From Moritella sp. PE36 (GTDB lineage Bacteria; Pseudomonadota; Gammaproteobacteria; Enterobacterales; Moritellaceae): a stretch of 64,000 nucleotides of DNA. Position 1 is the stretch's first letter, and each line of letters begins with the position of its first letter. This document shows positions 47,857 to 57,941 of this stretch, piece after piece. Location: contig NZ_ABCQ01000011.1 of the NCBI RefSeq assembly GCF_000170855.1, forward strand, positions 1-64,000, given 5' to 3'. Under the pieces are notes generated by a model. It was not told the origin of the DNA. It worked only from the letters and a program-made list of their open reading frames with translations, and ran no database searches. Both the position numbers and the translations under genes were made by a program.

Positions 47857-48738
47857 TTATGACTTAGTAATAACTTGTAGTGGTACCGCGATGCTTTTCT
47901 CTACAGACAGACCTTTAAGTACTTTGTCAGCAGTTTCAACACCAAGTGCACCAATTAGCGCTGGTTGTTGTGCAATTGTAGCGCCTAAGATACCGCGATT
48001 AACTGCAGCAATACCGTCTTTAGTACCATCAAAGCCAACGATTAATACGTCTTTACCTGATGCTTGAACGGCACGTAATGCACCTAATGCCATTTCATCA
48101 TTTTGCGCGAATACAGCTTGTACGTCTGGGTTAGCAGCAAGCATGTTTTCCATTACGTTAAGACCTTTAGTTCGATCAAAATCAGCGGGTTGACTCGCAA
48201 GCAGATTCATTTTATTGCTAGCAACAGCCTGCATGAAGCCTTGACCACGTTCACGTGCCGCAGATGTACCCGCAATGCCTTCTAGTTGGATAACTTTTGC
48301 ATTAGCGCCAATGGTGTCACTAATATATTTGCCTGCCATTTCGCCACCAGCAACGTTATCAGACGCAATGTGGCTCACTACTTTACCGCGGCTCGCACCA
48401 CGGTCTAATGTGATCACTGGAATATTAGCGCGGTTAGCCATACGGATAGCGTTCGATACAGCATCGGAATCGGTTGGGTTGATTAAGATTGCTTTTACAC
48501 CACGAACTGTCAAATCTTCAATGTTCGCTAATTCTTTACTTGGATCGTTTTGTGAATCCAGCACAATTAGCTTATAACCTAAGGTTTTTGCTTTCGCTTC
48601 TGCACCTTCTTTCATGGTGACAAAGAAAGGGTTGTTTAACGTCGACACCACCATTGCAATCGTATCTTGCGCCATAACGGTTGCACTGAAAGATGCTGAA
48701 ACGACAGCGGCAGAGATCAAGGTTGCTAATTTTTTCAT
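47857..48738 (-). CDS. rbsB: Ribose ABC transporter periplasmic binding protein
   Basis: 293 residues (E. coli 296). The signal peptide ends SATVMA (about residue 23). The mature protein shows the ribose-binding signature: [74 protein letters not shown] and [12 protein letters not shown]. It delivers ribose to RbsAC and in E. coli also to the Trg chemoreceptor. Confidence 0.95.
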   Translation of the reverse strand: MKKLATLISAAVVSASFSATVMAQDTIAMVVSTLNNPFFVTMKEGAEAKAKTLGYKLIVLDSQNDPSKELANIEDLTVRGVKAILINPTDSDAVSNAIRMANRANIPVITLDRGASRGKVVSHIASDNVAGGEMAGKYISDTIGANAKVIQLEGIAGTSAARERGQGFMQAVASNKMNLLASQPADFDRTKGLNVMENMLAANPDVQAVFAQNDEMALGALRAVQASGKDVLIVGFDGTKDGIAAVNRGILGATIAQQPALIGALGVETADKVLKGLSVEKSIAVPLQVITKS

Positions 48739-48860
48739 TACATATACCTTCTTTTACGTTAATTCTGCTGCCTCAGATAGGGTATTGAGGTTCACAGGCT
48801 TTTTATTACGACTATTTATCGCTAGTTTTATTGTTGTTATTCTTCTCTTTCTTTATTTCT

Positions 48861-49889
48861 TTATTTCTTTTTCGTTTCAACTAATACTGCCAGTAAGATC
48901 ACCACAGCTTTAGCAATCATTTGGAAGTATGAAGATACATCCAATAGATTTAATGCGTTGTTGAGGAAGCCGATAATTAATGCTCCGATCAGCGTGCCCA
49001 TAATTCGACCTTTACCACCCGCAAGGCTGGTACCGCCGACGACGACTGCTGCAATCGCATCTAACTCATACCCCATACCCGCGGTTGGTTGCGCAGATGA
49101 GAGACGAGAGGTCACAATCAGGCCGGCTAGAGCAGCCAGTACACCACAGATTGCATAAACACCAATCTTCACTTTATCGACGTTAATACCCGATAAACGT
49201 GTCGCAGCTTCGTTACCACCAAGGGCATAAACATAACGACCAAAACGGGTATGATTAAGTAAGTACCATACCGAAGCAAAAACAATAACCATTAGCCAGA
49301 CTGGTACTGGCACACCTAATAAATAACCCGTACCGATCCATGAGAAACTATCGGCAACATCCGTAAAACCAGTTGAGATTGGACGACCGTCGGTATATAC
49401 CATAGTCACACCACGCAATAATGTCATGGTCACCAGCGTCGCAATAAAGGCTTGTACCTTACCTATGGCAATAATCATACCGCTCATTGCACCTAATGCA
49501 GCCCCCGCAAATAATGCCACAGGTACGGCTATCATCACTGACACTTCCATTGCGATTAAGGACGCAGCAAAGGCACCACATAGGGCTAATACCGAACCAA
49601 CACCTAAATCAATACCACCGGTTAAGATCACTAAGGTCATGCCCACTGCAATGATCGCGCTCACCGATGTTTGACGTAATATGTTTAAAATATTGCCCAT
49701 TGTGAAAAAGTGCGGATTTAAGAAAGACACCACCACAATCAGCAAAATTAAGGCAATTAATGATTTTTGTTCAAACAACCACTCTTTCGTGAAATATTTT
49801 CGGGTTAAAGTTTTCGTCATAACATCACCGGTCACATTGTTGTTCGAATGGTTATTGGAATTTTTATTAACTGTCTGGTTCTGGCTCAT
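48861..49889 (-). CDS. rbsC: Ribose ABC transporter permease RbsC
   Basis: 342 residues (E. coli 321). The extra length is a polar Asn-rich N-terminus ([11 protein letters not shown]) before the family match [22 protein letters not shown]. About ten membrane helices, with [35 protein letters not shown] and [23 protein letters not shown]. The start overlaps the rbsA stop as ATGA, so I keep this start; an internal ATG (residue 24) would give the E. coli length. Imports ribose with RbsA and RbsB. Confidence 0.94.
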   Translation of the reverse strand: MSQNQTVNKNSNNHSNNNVTGDVMTKTLTRKYFTKEWLFEQKSLIALILLIVVVSFLNPHFFTMGNILNILRQTSVSAIIAVGMTLVILTGGIDLGVGSVLALCGAFAASLIAMEVSVMIAVPVALFAGAALGAMSGMIIAIGKVQAFIATLVTMTLLRGVTMVYTDGRPISTGFTDVADSFSWIGTGYLLGVPVPVWLMVIVFASVWYLLNHTRFGRYVYALGGNEAATRLSGINVDKVKIGVYAICGVLAALAGLIVTSRLSSAQPTAGMGYELDAIAAVVVGGTSLAGGKGRIMGTLIGALIIGFLNNALNLLDVSSYFQMIAKAVVILLAVLVETKKK

Positions 49890-51391
49890 AGCCCTGCCTC
49901 ATTGATTTTTTTGCCAACAGCACACGCCATCAGTTTTTCTTGGTTAGCATGTTCAGCCATAAACTCACCGCTGATACGGCCTTCGTGCATCACTAAAATG
50001 CGATCACTCATGCCCAGTACTTCTGGCATTTCTGATGACACTAGGATGATACTCATGCCTTCTGCTTTAAATTGATTGATTAACTGGTAGATTTCTTTTT
50101 TAGCACCAACATCAACACCGCGGGTGGGCTCATCTAAAATAAGGACTTTAGGGCGGGTCATTAAACCTTTGGCAATCGCCACTTTCTGCTGATTACCACC
50201 AGATAAGTTACCAATAATCTGATCGCGACTTGGGGTTTTAATATTAAACTGACGCATAAAATCTTCGACTGCGGTCGCTTCTTTCGCGTGATCTAATTGC
50301 ACACCTTTAGACAGATAATCTAATGCGCACAAAGACATATTTTCTTTTACCGACAAACCAAGGACTAGCCCATCACCTTTACGATCTTCAGAAATATAGG
50401 CAATACCATTGGCCAAGCCGTCGCGTGGGGTTACTGGGCTAACAAGCTTACCGTCTAAGATCACATCACCTGATTCACGAGGTAATGCCCCATAAATAGC
50501 TTTCATTAATTCAGTACGGCCAGCGCCCATTAAGCCCGAGATACCTAATATTTCACCATGGTCTAATTTGAAACTGACATCATGCACACCCGGTGCCACA
50601 ATATTTTCAACTTCCATGCAGGTCGTGCCATGCTTCGCATCAATACGTGGATAAATTTCATCTAAACGACGACCCACCATTTTCTCAATCAGGCCATCTT
50701 CATCGATGTCCGTCACCGCAATTTCGGCAATAAATTGGCCATCACGCAGTACGGTAATATCATCGCAGATCTCGAAGATCTCTTTTAAACGGTGCGAGAT
50801 ATAAACGATACCGCAACCATCATTGCGCAGTTCGTTAATCACTTTAAATAATGATTTAGTTTCACTTTCTGTCAATGCATCTGTTGGTTCATCCATCACA
50901 ATCACTTGTGACTTAAATGACAGCGCTTTGGCAATTTCAACCATTTGCTGTTCACCTAAACTGAGCTCACCCAGTAACTGACGCGAACTGTGCTTTACAT
51001 TTAAACGCTGTAGCAATACATCAGCATCACGATACATCTCAGCCCATTTAATACCGCCAAACGCATTGGTTTTTTCACGGCCTAAATAGATATTTTCAGC
51101 AATCGTTAACTCAGGGATCAAGTTTAGTTCTTGATGAATAATACTAATGCCCATCTCTTGCGAATGACGCGGACCATCAAAACTAACATCACTACCTTGA
51201 TAGTTAATATTACCTTTGTCCATTTGATAGATACCCGTAAGTACCTTCATCAGCGTCGACTTACCGGCACCATTTTCGCCCAGTAATGCCATTACTTTAC
51301 CTGGGTATACATTCAAACAAGCATTATCCAGTGCTTTCACACCAGGAAATGATTTTTCGATACCACTGAGTTTTAAAATTGCTTGCGTCAT
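49886..51391 (-). CDS. rbsA: Ribose ABC transporter ATP-binding protein RbsA
   Basis: 501 residues from ATG 51391, equal to E. coli RbsA; eight codons upstream are open but unlikely. Two ABC modules: the first has Walker [10 protein letters not shown] (38-46), [11 protein letters not shown] and Walker B VIVMDEPT; the second has a degenerate Walker A (GLMGAGRTE) and an intact [15 protein letters not shown]. It powers ribose import. It overlaps rbsC by 4 nt and follows rbsD by 82 nt. Confidence 0.95.
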   Translation of the reverse strand: MTQAILKLSGIEKSFPGVKALDNACLNVYPGKVMALLGENGAGKSTLMKVLTGIYQMDKGNINYQGSDVSFDGPRHSQEMGISIIHQELNLIPELTIAENIYLGREKTNAFGGIKWAEMYRDADVLLQRLNVKHSSRQLLGELSLGEQQMVEIAKALSFKSQVIVMDEPTDALTESETKSLFKVINELRNDGCGIVYISHRLKEIFEICDDITVLRDGQFIAEIAVTDIDEDGLIEKMVGRRLDEIYPRIDAKHGTTCMEVENIVAPGVHDVSFKLDHGEILGISGLMGAGRTELMKAIYGALPRESGDVILDGKLVSPVTPRDGLANGIAYISEDRKGDGLVLGLSVKENMSLCALDYLSKGVQLDHAKEATAVEDFMRQFNIKTPSRDQIIGNLSGGNQQKVAIAKGLMTRPKVLILDEPTRGVDVGAKKEIYQLINQFKAEGMSIILVSSEMPEVLGMSDRILVMHEGRISGEFMAEHANQEKLMACAVGKKINEAGL

Positions 51392-51473
51392 GTCAGTTCC
51401 TACTTTATTCCGCATAAATAGCTGCTATTACGTTTCGGTCAATCAATACCGTGTTGGCTTTAAAACAACTGAA

Positions 51474-51893
51474 TTAAAACACCACGCCAGATTGGAAAAT
51501 CACGTTGGCATAAGGTGTACATTCACCCGTGCGCACAACGGCTTTGCTCTGCTGCGTTCTTTGCTTAAAATCTTCATGGCTAATATAGGTGATTGCAATG
51601 GTTTTACTTGTTAGTTGTTCTTCATTGGCGATCACATCAAGTAAGGCGGTATGTAACTCAGGGCTAACCGAAGCAAACTCTTCCGCTAATACGATGCCTT
51701 CAATTTGCATCTCGCCAAGAATCGCTTTAACCGTGGCGATGAATGTCGGTACACCCGGAATAAGCGCAAGATCGATACGCTGCGTTGAATCTGGAACCGG
51801 TAAACCAGCATCACAAATGGTGATCTCGTTGGTATGGCCAAGTGTTGCAACTAAATAGGATAAGTCTGCGTTGATAAGTGCATTTTTCTTCAT
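51474..51893 (-). CDS. rbsD: D-ribose pyranase RbsD
   Basis: 139 residues, the same length as E. coli RbsD. Matches include LGHTNEITICDAGLPVPDSTQRIDLAL, the HEDFKQRTQQSKAVVRTGECTPYANVI segment and the catalytic His in LGHT. It interconverts pyranose and furanose forms so that RbsK can use imported ribose. First gene of the operon; AAGG stands 8 nt before the start. Confidence 0.95.
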   Translation of the reverse strand: MKKNALINADLSYLVATLGHTNEITICDAGLPVPDSTQRIDLALIPGVPTFIATVKAILGEMQIEGIVLAEEFASVSPELHTALLDVIANEEQLTSKTIAITYISHEDFKQRTQQSKAVVRTGECTPYANVIFQSGVVF

Positions 51894-51954
51894 GGTTCAC
51901 GCCTTACAAGGTGAAAATAACTAAATCTGAATCTTCAATATAATTCATGTTAAC

Positions 51955-51988
51955 GCCATCGAAACGTTTGCGCAAACGTTTCGATGGC
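51955..51988 (-). promoter_or_regulatory. RbsR operator: double LacI-type palindrome
   Basis: A perfect 34-bp palindrome centred on GCGC. It contains two AAACGTTT cores 12 bp apart, each flanked outward by ATCG/CGAT, as in the gammaproteobacterial RbsR motif. A -10-like TATATT lies immediately upstream on the minus strand (51994-51999), so a bound repressor would cover the transcription start. Confidence 0.85.
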
Positions 51989-51999
51989 TTGAATATAGC

Positions 52000-52389
52000 T
52001 AAAAATAAGGATAATTCTAGTACTGAAGTATAAAAATGCGAGTTAGCTCTAAGAACGAGTGAAATTTCTTTCATTTGAAATGGGGAGGTTATTTTTACGA
52101 AGAAAAACGCTTATATCAAAAGTAATAGAGCTGGTTAAATGAAGAATAAAATAAAATAGCGTTAAAAAATTGTACGCTCTACTTTGACAATAAATGCTCA
52201 AATTTAAAGCACTGGCAGCAGTATTTATAAATCACAGTACAGTACAGTACAGTACAGTACATTATATTCCACTGAGTATTTTATTAGAATGCAGATTTTA
52301 ATATCGCATTTACGACAGGCTTCATGGTTTTATTCTTACTTATACTGTAATTTAATCACTAAAATTATTAGTATTTATTAGAGTAAAAC
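52000..52389. other. Intergenic region between rbsD and the DUF1097 gene
   Basis: AT-rich DNA carrying the divergent promoters. Apart from the pentanucleotide repeat at 52234 I see no gene or clear site. Confidence 0.5.
52234..52261. repeat. Pentanucleotide microsatellite (CAGTA)n
   Basis: Five full and one partial uninterrupted copies of CAGTA, about 130 nt upstream of the DUF1097 gene. Perfect short tandem repeats of this kind are prone to slippage. Confidence 0.85.
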
Positions 52390-52854
52390 ATGAAAGATCG
52401 TTACCAAGTAGCAATTTCCGCAGGTCTACTTGCTGCACTGTGGTGTGGTATAGCCGATACGTTTCATCTGGTTACATGGATAGGTTTTTTAGGTTGCAGC
52501 ACTTATTTTGCACAGCCAAAATCCGGATTTCAAGGAGTATTAATGACTTGGTTCACGACGCTGTCAGGGGTGTTCTGGGCCTGGTTAGCTATCACCGGCA
52601 GTGGTTTTGTCGATACTCCATTACTAGGTTATCTGCTCACAGGCATTGTGACCAGCGCCATGTGCTTGCAAGCCAGCTATGCCAAACTGGCGTTTATCCC
52701 CGGTGCCTTCATCGGCTGTTGCATTACCTTTGCCATGGCTGGTGACGTGATACCTATTATACTGCCGCTGCTACTGGGTGCCCTACTAGGTTACGCGATG
52801 ACACAGCTAACAGCCTGGTTTGTTAGTTTTAAAACCACCCCGCAGCACGCCTGA
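52390..52854 (+). CDS. DUF1097 membrane protein (YcdZ-like)
   Basis: 154 residues with about five hydrophobic segments. The layout fits DUF1097 inner-membrane proteins such as E. coli YcdZ (163 residues): AISAGLLAALWCGIADTFHLVTWIGFLGCSTYFA at the start, then FVDTPLLGYLLTGIVTSAMCLQ and IPGAFIGCCITFA. The family's function is unknown. Upstream lies a pentanucleotide repeat, downstream a MITE-like element. It stands alone, divergent from the rbs operon. Confidence 0.75.
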   Translation: MKDRYQVAISAGLLAALWCGIADTFHLVTWIGFLGCSTYFAQPKSGFQGVLMTWFTTLSGVFWAWLAITGSGFVDTPLLGYLLTGIVTSAMCLQASYAKLAFIPGAFIGCCITFAMAGDVIPIILPLLLGALLGYAMTQLTAWFVSFKTTPQHA

Positions 52855-52929
52855 ACGCGACCTTCCAGCAAGCTGCTTGCTCAATCTCCAAAACTATAAT
52901 GAGAGCTAGATGATCCCTAGCTCTTTAGG

Positions 52930-53101
52930 TATACCCAAGTTACTTCAAGATGCTATATCAGAGACTAGCAGGGCAATCCGAATGAAGGCATCTTCGGCGT
53001 TATGAAGTCTTGATTTAGAATAACTAAATCCTCGACTTCATGCCTTGAATATACTCTTCTTTCGGTTTGCTGATTGTGCATCTTGAAGTAGCTTGGGTAT
53101 A
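52930..53101. mobile_element. MITE-like element, most complete copy
   Basis: 172 bp with 24-bp terminal inverted repeats differing at one position: left end starts TATACCCAAGTTACTTCAAG, right end finishes GAAGTAGCTTGGGTATA. TA flanks both ends. An inner inverted repeat (ATGAAGTC...GACTTCAT) makes most of the element foldable. No ORF. The right end stops 15 nt from the end of the first Tsx-like gene, for which it may act as terminator. Confidence 0.8.
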
Positions 53102-53116
53102 TATCCAAACGCAAAC

Positions 53117-53983
53117 CTAGAACTTATATATCGCAGCAAAATAATGGGAAAAACCGGTAGACTCTAACTCGAGTACACCAGCGCCATCTTTGACAGTATA
53201 TACATCGTTATAAATCTTCATTCCATAACCAAGCGAGTAACGGTCTGAGTGCCAGTAAATTCCGTTAAACATCACCCCACCATGTGCCGTCGTTGGCACA
53301 AATACAGCATCATTGGCATCGGCACCAAACTGATAATCAACATAACCCTGATAAGCAATAAAACTGTTATCATCGAAAGTCACAAACGGTTTAAACCAGT
53401 TCATTGAAAACTGATAACCATTCCAGTCTTTGATATTCAGATCATATAAGCCATACAAGTTCATTCCGACCTTACCAAACCAAGGCACCATGACATCACT
53501 GCCTAAGCCCCAGAATGAATTATTTACATCACCACTAATTGAATTACCATCGCCATCAACCCCAGTAATGCCACCACCACCCCAATTAAATAACGTCGCG
53601 ATATAAACTTCTTGCACAGGACCAAAAGACAGATCTTTCCCGGTCATGGCATCCAGTGAAAAACGCGGCGAAAGTTTCATGAATATCTTACTCGCCCCAT
53701 CGGTTTTATCCGAGTCACTCGAATCTGAATTCGCTAAATTAAATACGTCAACATAACCATACAAATCGACAATGCCAGAGCGACCACCAAATTCCAGTTC
53801 TAAATAATCATGATCCAAATTATCTGCAATGCTTGGTTTTTCATTAATTGAATACATAATATTAAACTGCATCCATTTATAGTCATTCTTATGTAGTCCA
53901 TCGCTATAATCAGCCGCAATTGCCGTACTTGATAAAGTGGCTAACGCAGCACTCGACAGTAATAATTTATAGATAGGATTCAT
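53117..53983 (-). CDS. Tsx/OmpK-like nucleoside channel, paralogue 1
   Basis: 288 residues from ATG 53983, with GAGG 7 nt upstream. The signal peptide ends TAIAA (about residue 23). The family pattern is ADYSDGLHKNDYKWMQFN, LELEFGGRSGIVDLYGYVDVF, FSLDAMTGKDLSFGPVQEVYIAT, MVPWFGKVG and the final Phe (AAIYKF). The group forms monomeric 12-strand barrels passing nucleosides. It is followed on the same strand by nothing else, and preceded by a close paralogue. No terminator is seen except the MITE-like hairpin. Confidence 0.88.
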   Translation of the reverse strand: MNPIYKLLLSSAALATLSSTAIAADYSDGLHKNDYKWMQFNIMYSINEKPSIADNLDHDYLELEFGGRSGIVDLYGYVDVFNLANSDSSDSDKTDGASKIFMKLSPRFSLDAMTGKDLSFGPVQEVYIATLFNWGGGGITGVDGDGNSISGDVNNSFWGLGSDVMVPWFGKVGMNLYGLYDLNIKDWNGYQFSMNWFKPFVTFDDNSFIAYQGYVDYQFGADANDAVFVPTTAHGGVMFNGIYWHSDRYSLGYGMKIYNDVYTVKDGAGVLELESTGFSHYFAAIYKF

Positions 53984-54298
53984 CAATCAACCTCACAACC
54001 ATTATGTTATGTATAGACGTTATCAATAAATGCAGTACTGCTAAATCTGATTTTATTGAGCTAAATGCAATTAACACATAATTATAGATCAAGTGATGAA
54101 AATGGCTCTAGAGGGGTTAAAAACCGATACGACAGAAAGAAGGTTACTGTTATATAACAGTGAAATAGGAAAACATAGAATTGATAATAAGGTGCGATTG
54201 AGAAGTTAATGAGAGAGTAGTACGAGGAAAGCTATAACTTGAAGGGAACGTGGAGCCACGCTAAACGTGACTCCACAAATTAGTCTAAGATTAGGTTC
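53984..54298. other. Gap between the two Tsx-like genes
   Basis: 315 nt. A stem of GTGGAG and CACG arms (54250-54276) lies 22 nt past the second paralogue's stop and may end its transcript, though no T-run follows. The rest probably holds the promoter of paralogue 1; no ORF is seen. Confidence 0.55.
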
Positions 54299-55138
54299 TT
54301 AGAATTTGTAAGATGCAGCGAAGTAATGTGCAAAGCCTGTAGATTTAAGACCTACGCTACCAGCTCCATCGTCAATAGTGTAAACGTCGTTATATGCTTT
54401 AAGGCCATAACCCACAGAGTAACGCTCTGAGTGCCAGTAGATACCATTAAACATAACACCACCACTACTTACTTTAGGTACACCTGCATTACCTTTATCA
54501 GTCGCGCCGAATTGGTAATCAATATAACCTTGGTAAGAAATAAAGCTACCATTGTCAAAGTTAACAAAAGGCTTGAACCAGTTCATCGAGAATTGGTAAC
54601 CGTTCCAGTCTTTAGCATTCATATCGTATAAACCATAAAGATTCACACCTACTTTACCAAACCAAGGCACCATCACATCAGAACCTAGACCAACGAAAGC
54701 ATTATTAGTTGTATCTGAGCTGCTGATGTCGCCACCACCCCAGTTAAATTGAGTAGCAACATAAACTTCTTGTACAGGACCGAAAGATAGATCTTTACCT
54801 GTCATACCATCAAGAGAGAAACGCGGAGCAAACTTCATGTAGATTTTGTCACCGCTATTTTTATCTGAGTTACTAGAGCGTGAGTTTGTAAGATTAAATA
54901 CATCAACATAACCGTATAGATCAACAACCCCTGAACGGCCGCCAAATTCCATCTCTAAATAATCATGTTTCAGGTTATCTTCACCGCTTGGCTTTTCACC
55001 AACAGCATACATTAAGTTGAACTGTGACCATTTGTAATCATTCTTGTGGATATCATCAGAATAATCAGCCGCGAATGCGTTGCAAGAGATAGCAGCAAGC
55101 GTTGTTGCAGCTAATGCTGCATTTTTAATGTTTTTCAT
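54299..55138 (-). CDS. Tsx/OmpK-like nucleoside channel, paralogue 2
   Basis: 279 residues from ATG 55138, which sits 5 nt after GGAAG; ATG at 55150 and 55141 are alternatives. The signal peptide ends CNAFA. It matches paralogue 1 across nearly the whole length (for example FGGRSGVVDLYGYVDVFNL, WFGKVGVNLYGLYDMNAKDW and GGVMFNGIYWHSERYS-GYG), differing mostly in surface loops such as residues 150-160. A candidate CRP site lies 126 nt upstream. Likely role: outer-membrane uptake of nucleosides released by the nearby nucleases and nucleotidases. Confidence 0.88.
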   Translation of the reverse strand: MKNIKNAALAATTLAAISCNAFAADYSDDIHKNDYKWSQFNLMYAVGEKPSGEDNLKHDYLEMEFGGRSGVVDLYGYVDVFNLTNSRSSNSDKNSGDKIYMKFAPRFSLDGMTGKDLSFGPVQEVYVATQFNWGGGDISSSDTTNNAFVGLGSDVMVPWFGKVGVNLYGLYDMNAKDWNGYQFSMNWFKPFVNFDNGSFISYQGYIDYQFGATDKGNAGVPKVSSGGVMFNGIYWHSERYSVGYGLKAYNDVYTIDDGAGSVGLKSTGFAHYFAASYKF

Positions 55139-56215
55139 CATTACTTCCATTGTTATGGTGCACAGCTCTGTATGAGTCAGCGCTCTATTTATATTGTGCG
55201 GATTCTAACTAGAATTATTAAAAGTTCAATAAATCTGTCACAAACACAGCAGTAAATATTACAAAATGTGATCACAGGTCGAATTAACTGCATTATGAGC
55301 AACCATCAAACGATTTAACTGTACATGAGTGTTTTTAAAGTAAGTCATTGTTGATAAAAGATTTCTTAACATCTCTTTTATCCATTAAAAATCGACATCT
55401 AATTAAGCGTTTGATTTAAATGGTTTTCAGTGAACGTTTGATTTTAAAGCAGAACCAGCGGCCTATTCACTAGATGTACAAAAAACAACCAAAACAATAA
55501 AAATATATAATAATCAATAATTTACATTAACTTACAAAGTGCATGTCAGAGGTGAAATAAATTCAAGCTAACCTACCGACCAACCAAAACATAAAATTAA
55601 TTATTCATATTAAAGATAAATAAGCAGTACCCCCAACAATTATAAAAATCATTTACCCCCATCTAAAAAGCGCCAGTTACACGTTTAAACACAAAAAACC
55701 AAAACAGCACATTATGCTAATACAAAATCCTTTGAACTCACTCTAAAAACACATAAATAAAGAGCATTGGAAAATGAAATCACACACCTGAATGTTGCGC
55801 TTGAGTTAACAGGAAGTTACAAGGGAAGTAGGCAGAAAAGCAGGTTAAACCAAATCTTGTACACAATACATTGTAATAAAAGACTTTAATCACAATAAAA
55901 TGACACATTTCAATTTAACTTTGTGTACAAAATATTTGACGAATGTTTTATTTTTTTTAAATAAAATGATGAAGCAATCGCTCTAAATCACAGTTTTAGA
56001 ATTTAACCTGCTACGAACTTGGCTATTTAAAACATTGATGTATAGTTGTTTCCCCTACATTAACCATCGACAACAGTCAGATTGATTGGAGTGTCGGTAA
56101 TGGTAACGATTGTCGGCATTCGTGGCATCAGCAATGAAGCTACATAAACCTTATCTTCAATTTAATCTTGAAGGCTTGTATTTCTACAGTAATTAATATT
56201 TTTAGGCGTAAAACT
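55139..56215. other. 1.1-kb non-coding region between the Tsx-like and nucleotidase genes
   Basis: The longest gene-free stretch of the window, strongly AT-rich. It holds a candidate CRP site (55264-55285) and an inverted pair TTGTACACAA (55857-55866) and TTGTGTACAA (55921-55930) whose centres are 64 bp apart. No supported ORF on either strand. Confidence 0.55.
55264..55285. promoter_or_regulatory. Candidate CRP-cAMP site
   Basis: AAATGTGATC followed by TCGAATT at the proper spacing: the left half is a consensus CRP half-site, the right half is weak. It is 126 nt upstream of Tsx-like paralogue 2; tsx is CRP-controlled in E. coli. Confidence 0.35.
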
Positions 56216-57883
56216 ATGACTTATAAAAACCTCGCTTTAACCACGTTAGCACTGGCAATTGCAACTGGTTGTTCCAGTTCAAATATTGACCAATTAGATA
56301 GTACAATTTCTAGCCATGATTGGATCCAAGATAAAGCATACAATCTGACCATTCTGCATACTAACGATAACCACGGTAACTTCTGGCAAAATAAATACGG
56401 TGAACGCGGTATGGCTGCGCGCGCTACATTAATCAATAACATCCGCGCCGAGGTAAAAGCCGAAGGCGGTTCGGTACTGCTGTTATCGGGTGGTGATATT
56501 AATACCGGAGTGCCTGAATCAGATCTACAAGATGCGGAACCCGATTTCATCGGCATGAATATGATTGGTTACGATGCGATGACATTAGGTAACCATGAAT
56601 TCGATAATTCACTAGACGTATTAGCCAAACAAGAAGGTTGGGCAAACTTCCCCTTCATCTCTGCGAATATCTATAAAGATGGCAAGCGCATGTTCGACGC
56701 TTACAAAATCTTTAACAAAGACGGTATCAAGATTGCGGTTATCGGCCTAACGACTGAAGATACAGCCAAGATCGGTAATCCTGAATTTATCGGTGAATTA
56801 GAATTCCGCGATCCAAAAGTTGAAGCCAAAGCAATCATCGCTGAATTGAAAGCAACTGAAAATCCAGATGTGATCATTGCGGCAACGCATATGGGTCATT
56901 ACCTTAACGGTGACAACGGCTCCAATGCACCGGGTGATGTGCAACTGGCTCGTTACTTAGATGAAGGCGATTTAGACATGATCGTGGGTGGCCACTCACA
57001 AGAACCAGTGTGTATGGAGGGTGCTGAATATGCGAAATTCAAACCCGGTCACGACTGTGCACCTGACGTGCAAAATGGTACTTATATCGTGCAAGCACAT
57101 GAATGGGGGAAATACGTAGGCCGTGCTGATTACACCTTTATCAATGGTGAGTTTACACTGCAGTCATACAACCTTATTCCAGTTAACTTAAAGAAAAAAA
57201 TCAAAGTTGATGGTAAGAGAAAACGCGTATTAATCCAAGATGAAATCGCCCAAGATCCGGCCGTATTCGCAAAACTAAAACCCTTCCAAGAAAAAGGCCA
57301 AGCAGCATTAAACATCAAGATTGGTCAGTCTGATGGTCTATTACAAGGTGACCGTAACGTTGTACGTAACAACCAAACCAACCTTGGTCGCTTGATCGCA
57401 ACAGCGCATATGCAACGTGCAAAAGCAGACTTCGGTGTCATGAATTCAGGTGGGGTACGTGCGTCAATTGAAGCAGGCACAATCACTTATAAAGACGTAC
57501 TAACCGTACAGCCATTTGGCAACATCGTGACTTATGTCGATATGTCAGGTGCTGAAGTGATGGATTACTTAAATGTAGTCGGCACGAAGACCAAAGATTC
57601 AGGTGCGTTCGCACAATTCGCCAATATCTCGATGACAGTTGCAAACGGCCAGGTATCTAATGTGGTCATTGCGGGTAACGCTATCGACCTAAAGAAAACC
57701 TATCGTTTCACTATTCCATCGTTTAATGCGGCGGGCGGTGACGGTTATCCAAAAATCACTACACACTCAGCGTTTGTCAACACTGGCTATGTAGATGCAG
57801 AAGTACTGAAAGAATACATCGAAGCAAACTCACCGATCAATGTCGCTGATTTTGCACCAAAAAATGAAATAACTTATCTGTAA
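56216..57883 (+). CDS. 5'-nucleotidase lipoprotein, UshA/NutA type
   Basis: 555 residues from ATG 56216; the frame's earlier start would spoil the lipoprotein signal MTYKNLALTTLALAIATGC (lipidated Cys19). The N-terminal metallophosphatase domain has NLTILHTNDNHGNF, SGGDINTG, LGNHEFDN, THMGHY and GGHSQEP; the C-terminal substrate domain has LGRLIATAHMQ, NSGGVRASIEAG and FNAAGGDGYP. The family removes phosphate from nucleotides outside the inner membrane, giving nucleosides and Pi. It is the first of four rightward genes and has a near-twin at the window's end. Confidence 0.92.
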   Translation: MTYKNLALTTLALAIATGCSSSNIDQLDSTISSHDWIQDKAYNLTILHTNDNHGNFWQNKYGERGMAARATLINNIRAEVKAEGGSVLLLSGGDINTGVPESDLQDAEPDFIGMNMIGYDAMTLGNHEFDNSLDVLAKQEGWANFPFISANIYKDGKRMFDAYKIFNKDGIKIAVIGLTTEDTAKIGNPEFIGELEFRDPKVEAKAIIAELKATENPDVIIAATHMGHYLNGDNGSNAPGDVQLARYLDEGDLDMIVGGHSQEPVCMEGAEYAKFKPGHDCAPDVQNGTYIVQAHEWGKYVGRADYTFINGEFTLQSYNLIPVNLKKKIKVDGKRKRVLIQDEIAQDPAVFAKLKPFQEKGQAALNIKIGQSDGLLQGDRNVVRNNQTNLGRLIATAHMQRAKADFGVMNSGGVRASIEAGTITYKDVLTVQPFGNIVTYVDMSGAEVMDYLNVVGTKTKDSGAFAQFANISMTVANGQVSNVVIAGNAIDLKKTYRFTIPSFNAAGGDGYPKITTHSAFVNTGYVDAEVLKEYIEANSPINVADFAPKNEITYL

Positions 57884-57898
57884 GCTGCAATAAAACAA

Positions 57899-57941
57899 CA
57901 ATAAAAAAACAATAAAAAAACAATAAAAAAACAATAAAAAT
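57899..57941. repeat. A-rich 11-bp tandem repeat and adjacent hairpin
   Basis: Three full copies and part of a fourth of CAATAAAAAAA follow the nucleotidase stop. Immediately after (57946-57965) GCCGCACA and TGTGCGGC form an 8-bp stem with loop ATAA. The T-rich side faces the minus strand, so it is not a normal terminator for the gene before it. Confidence 0.8.

Noticed and set aside
56080-56150. TGTCGG repeats before the 5'-nucleotidase as Pho box
   Set aside because: The bases differ from CTGTCAT at key positions and spacing is about 20 bp.
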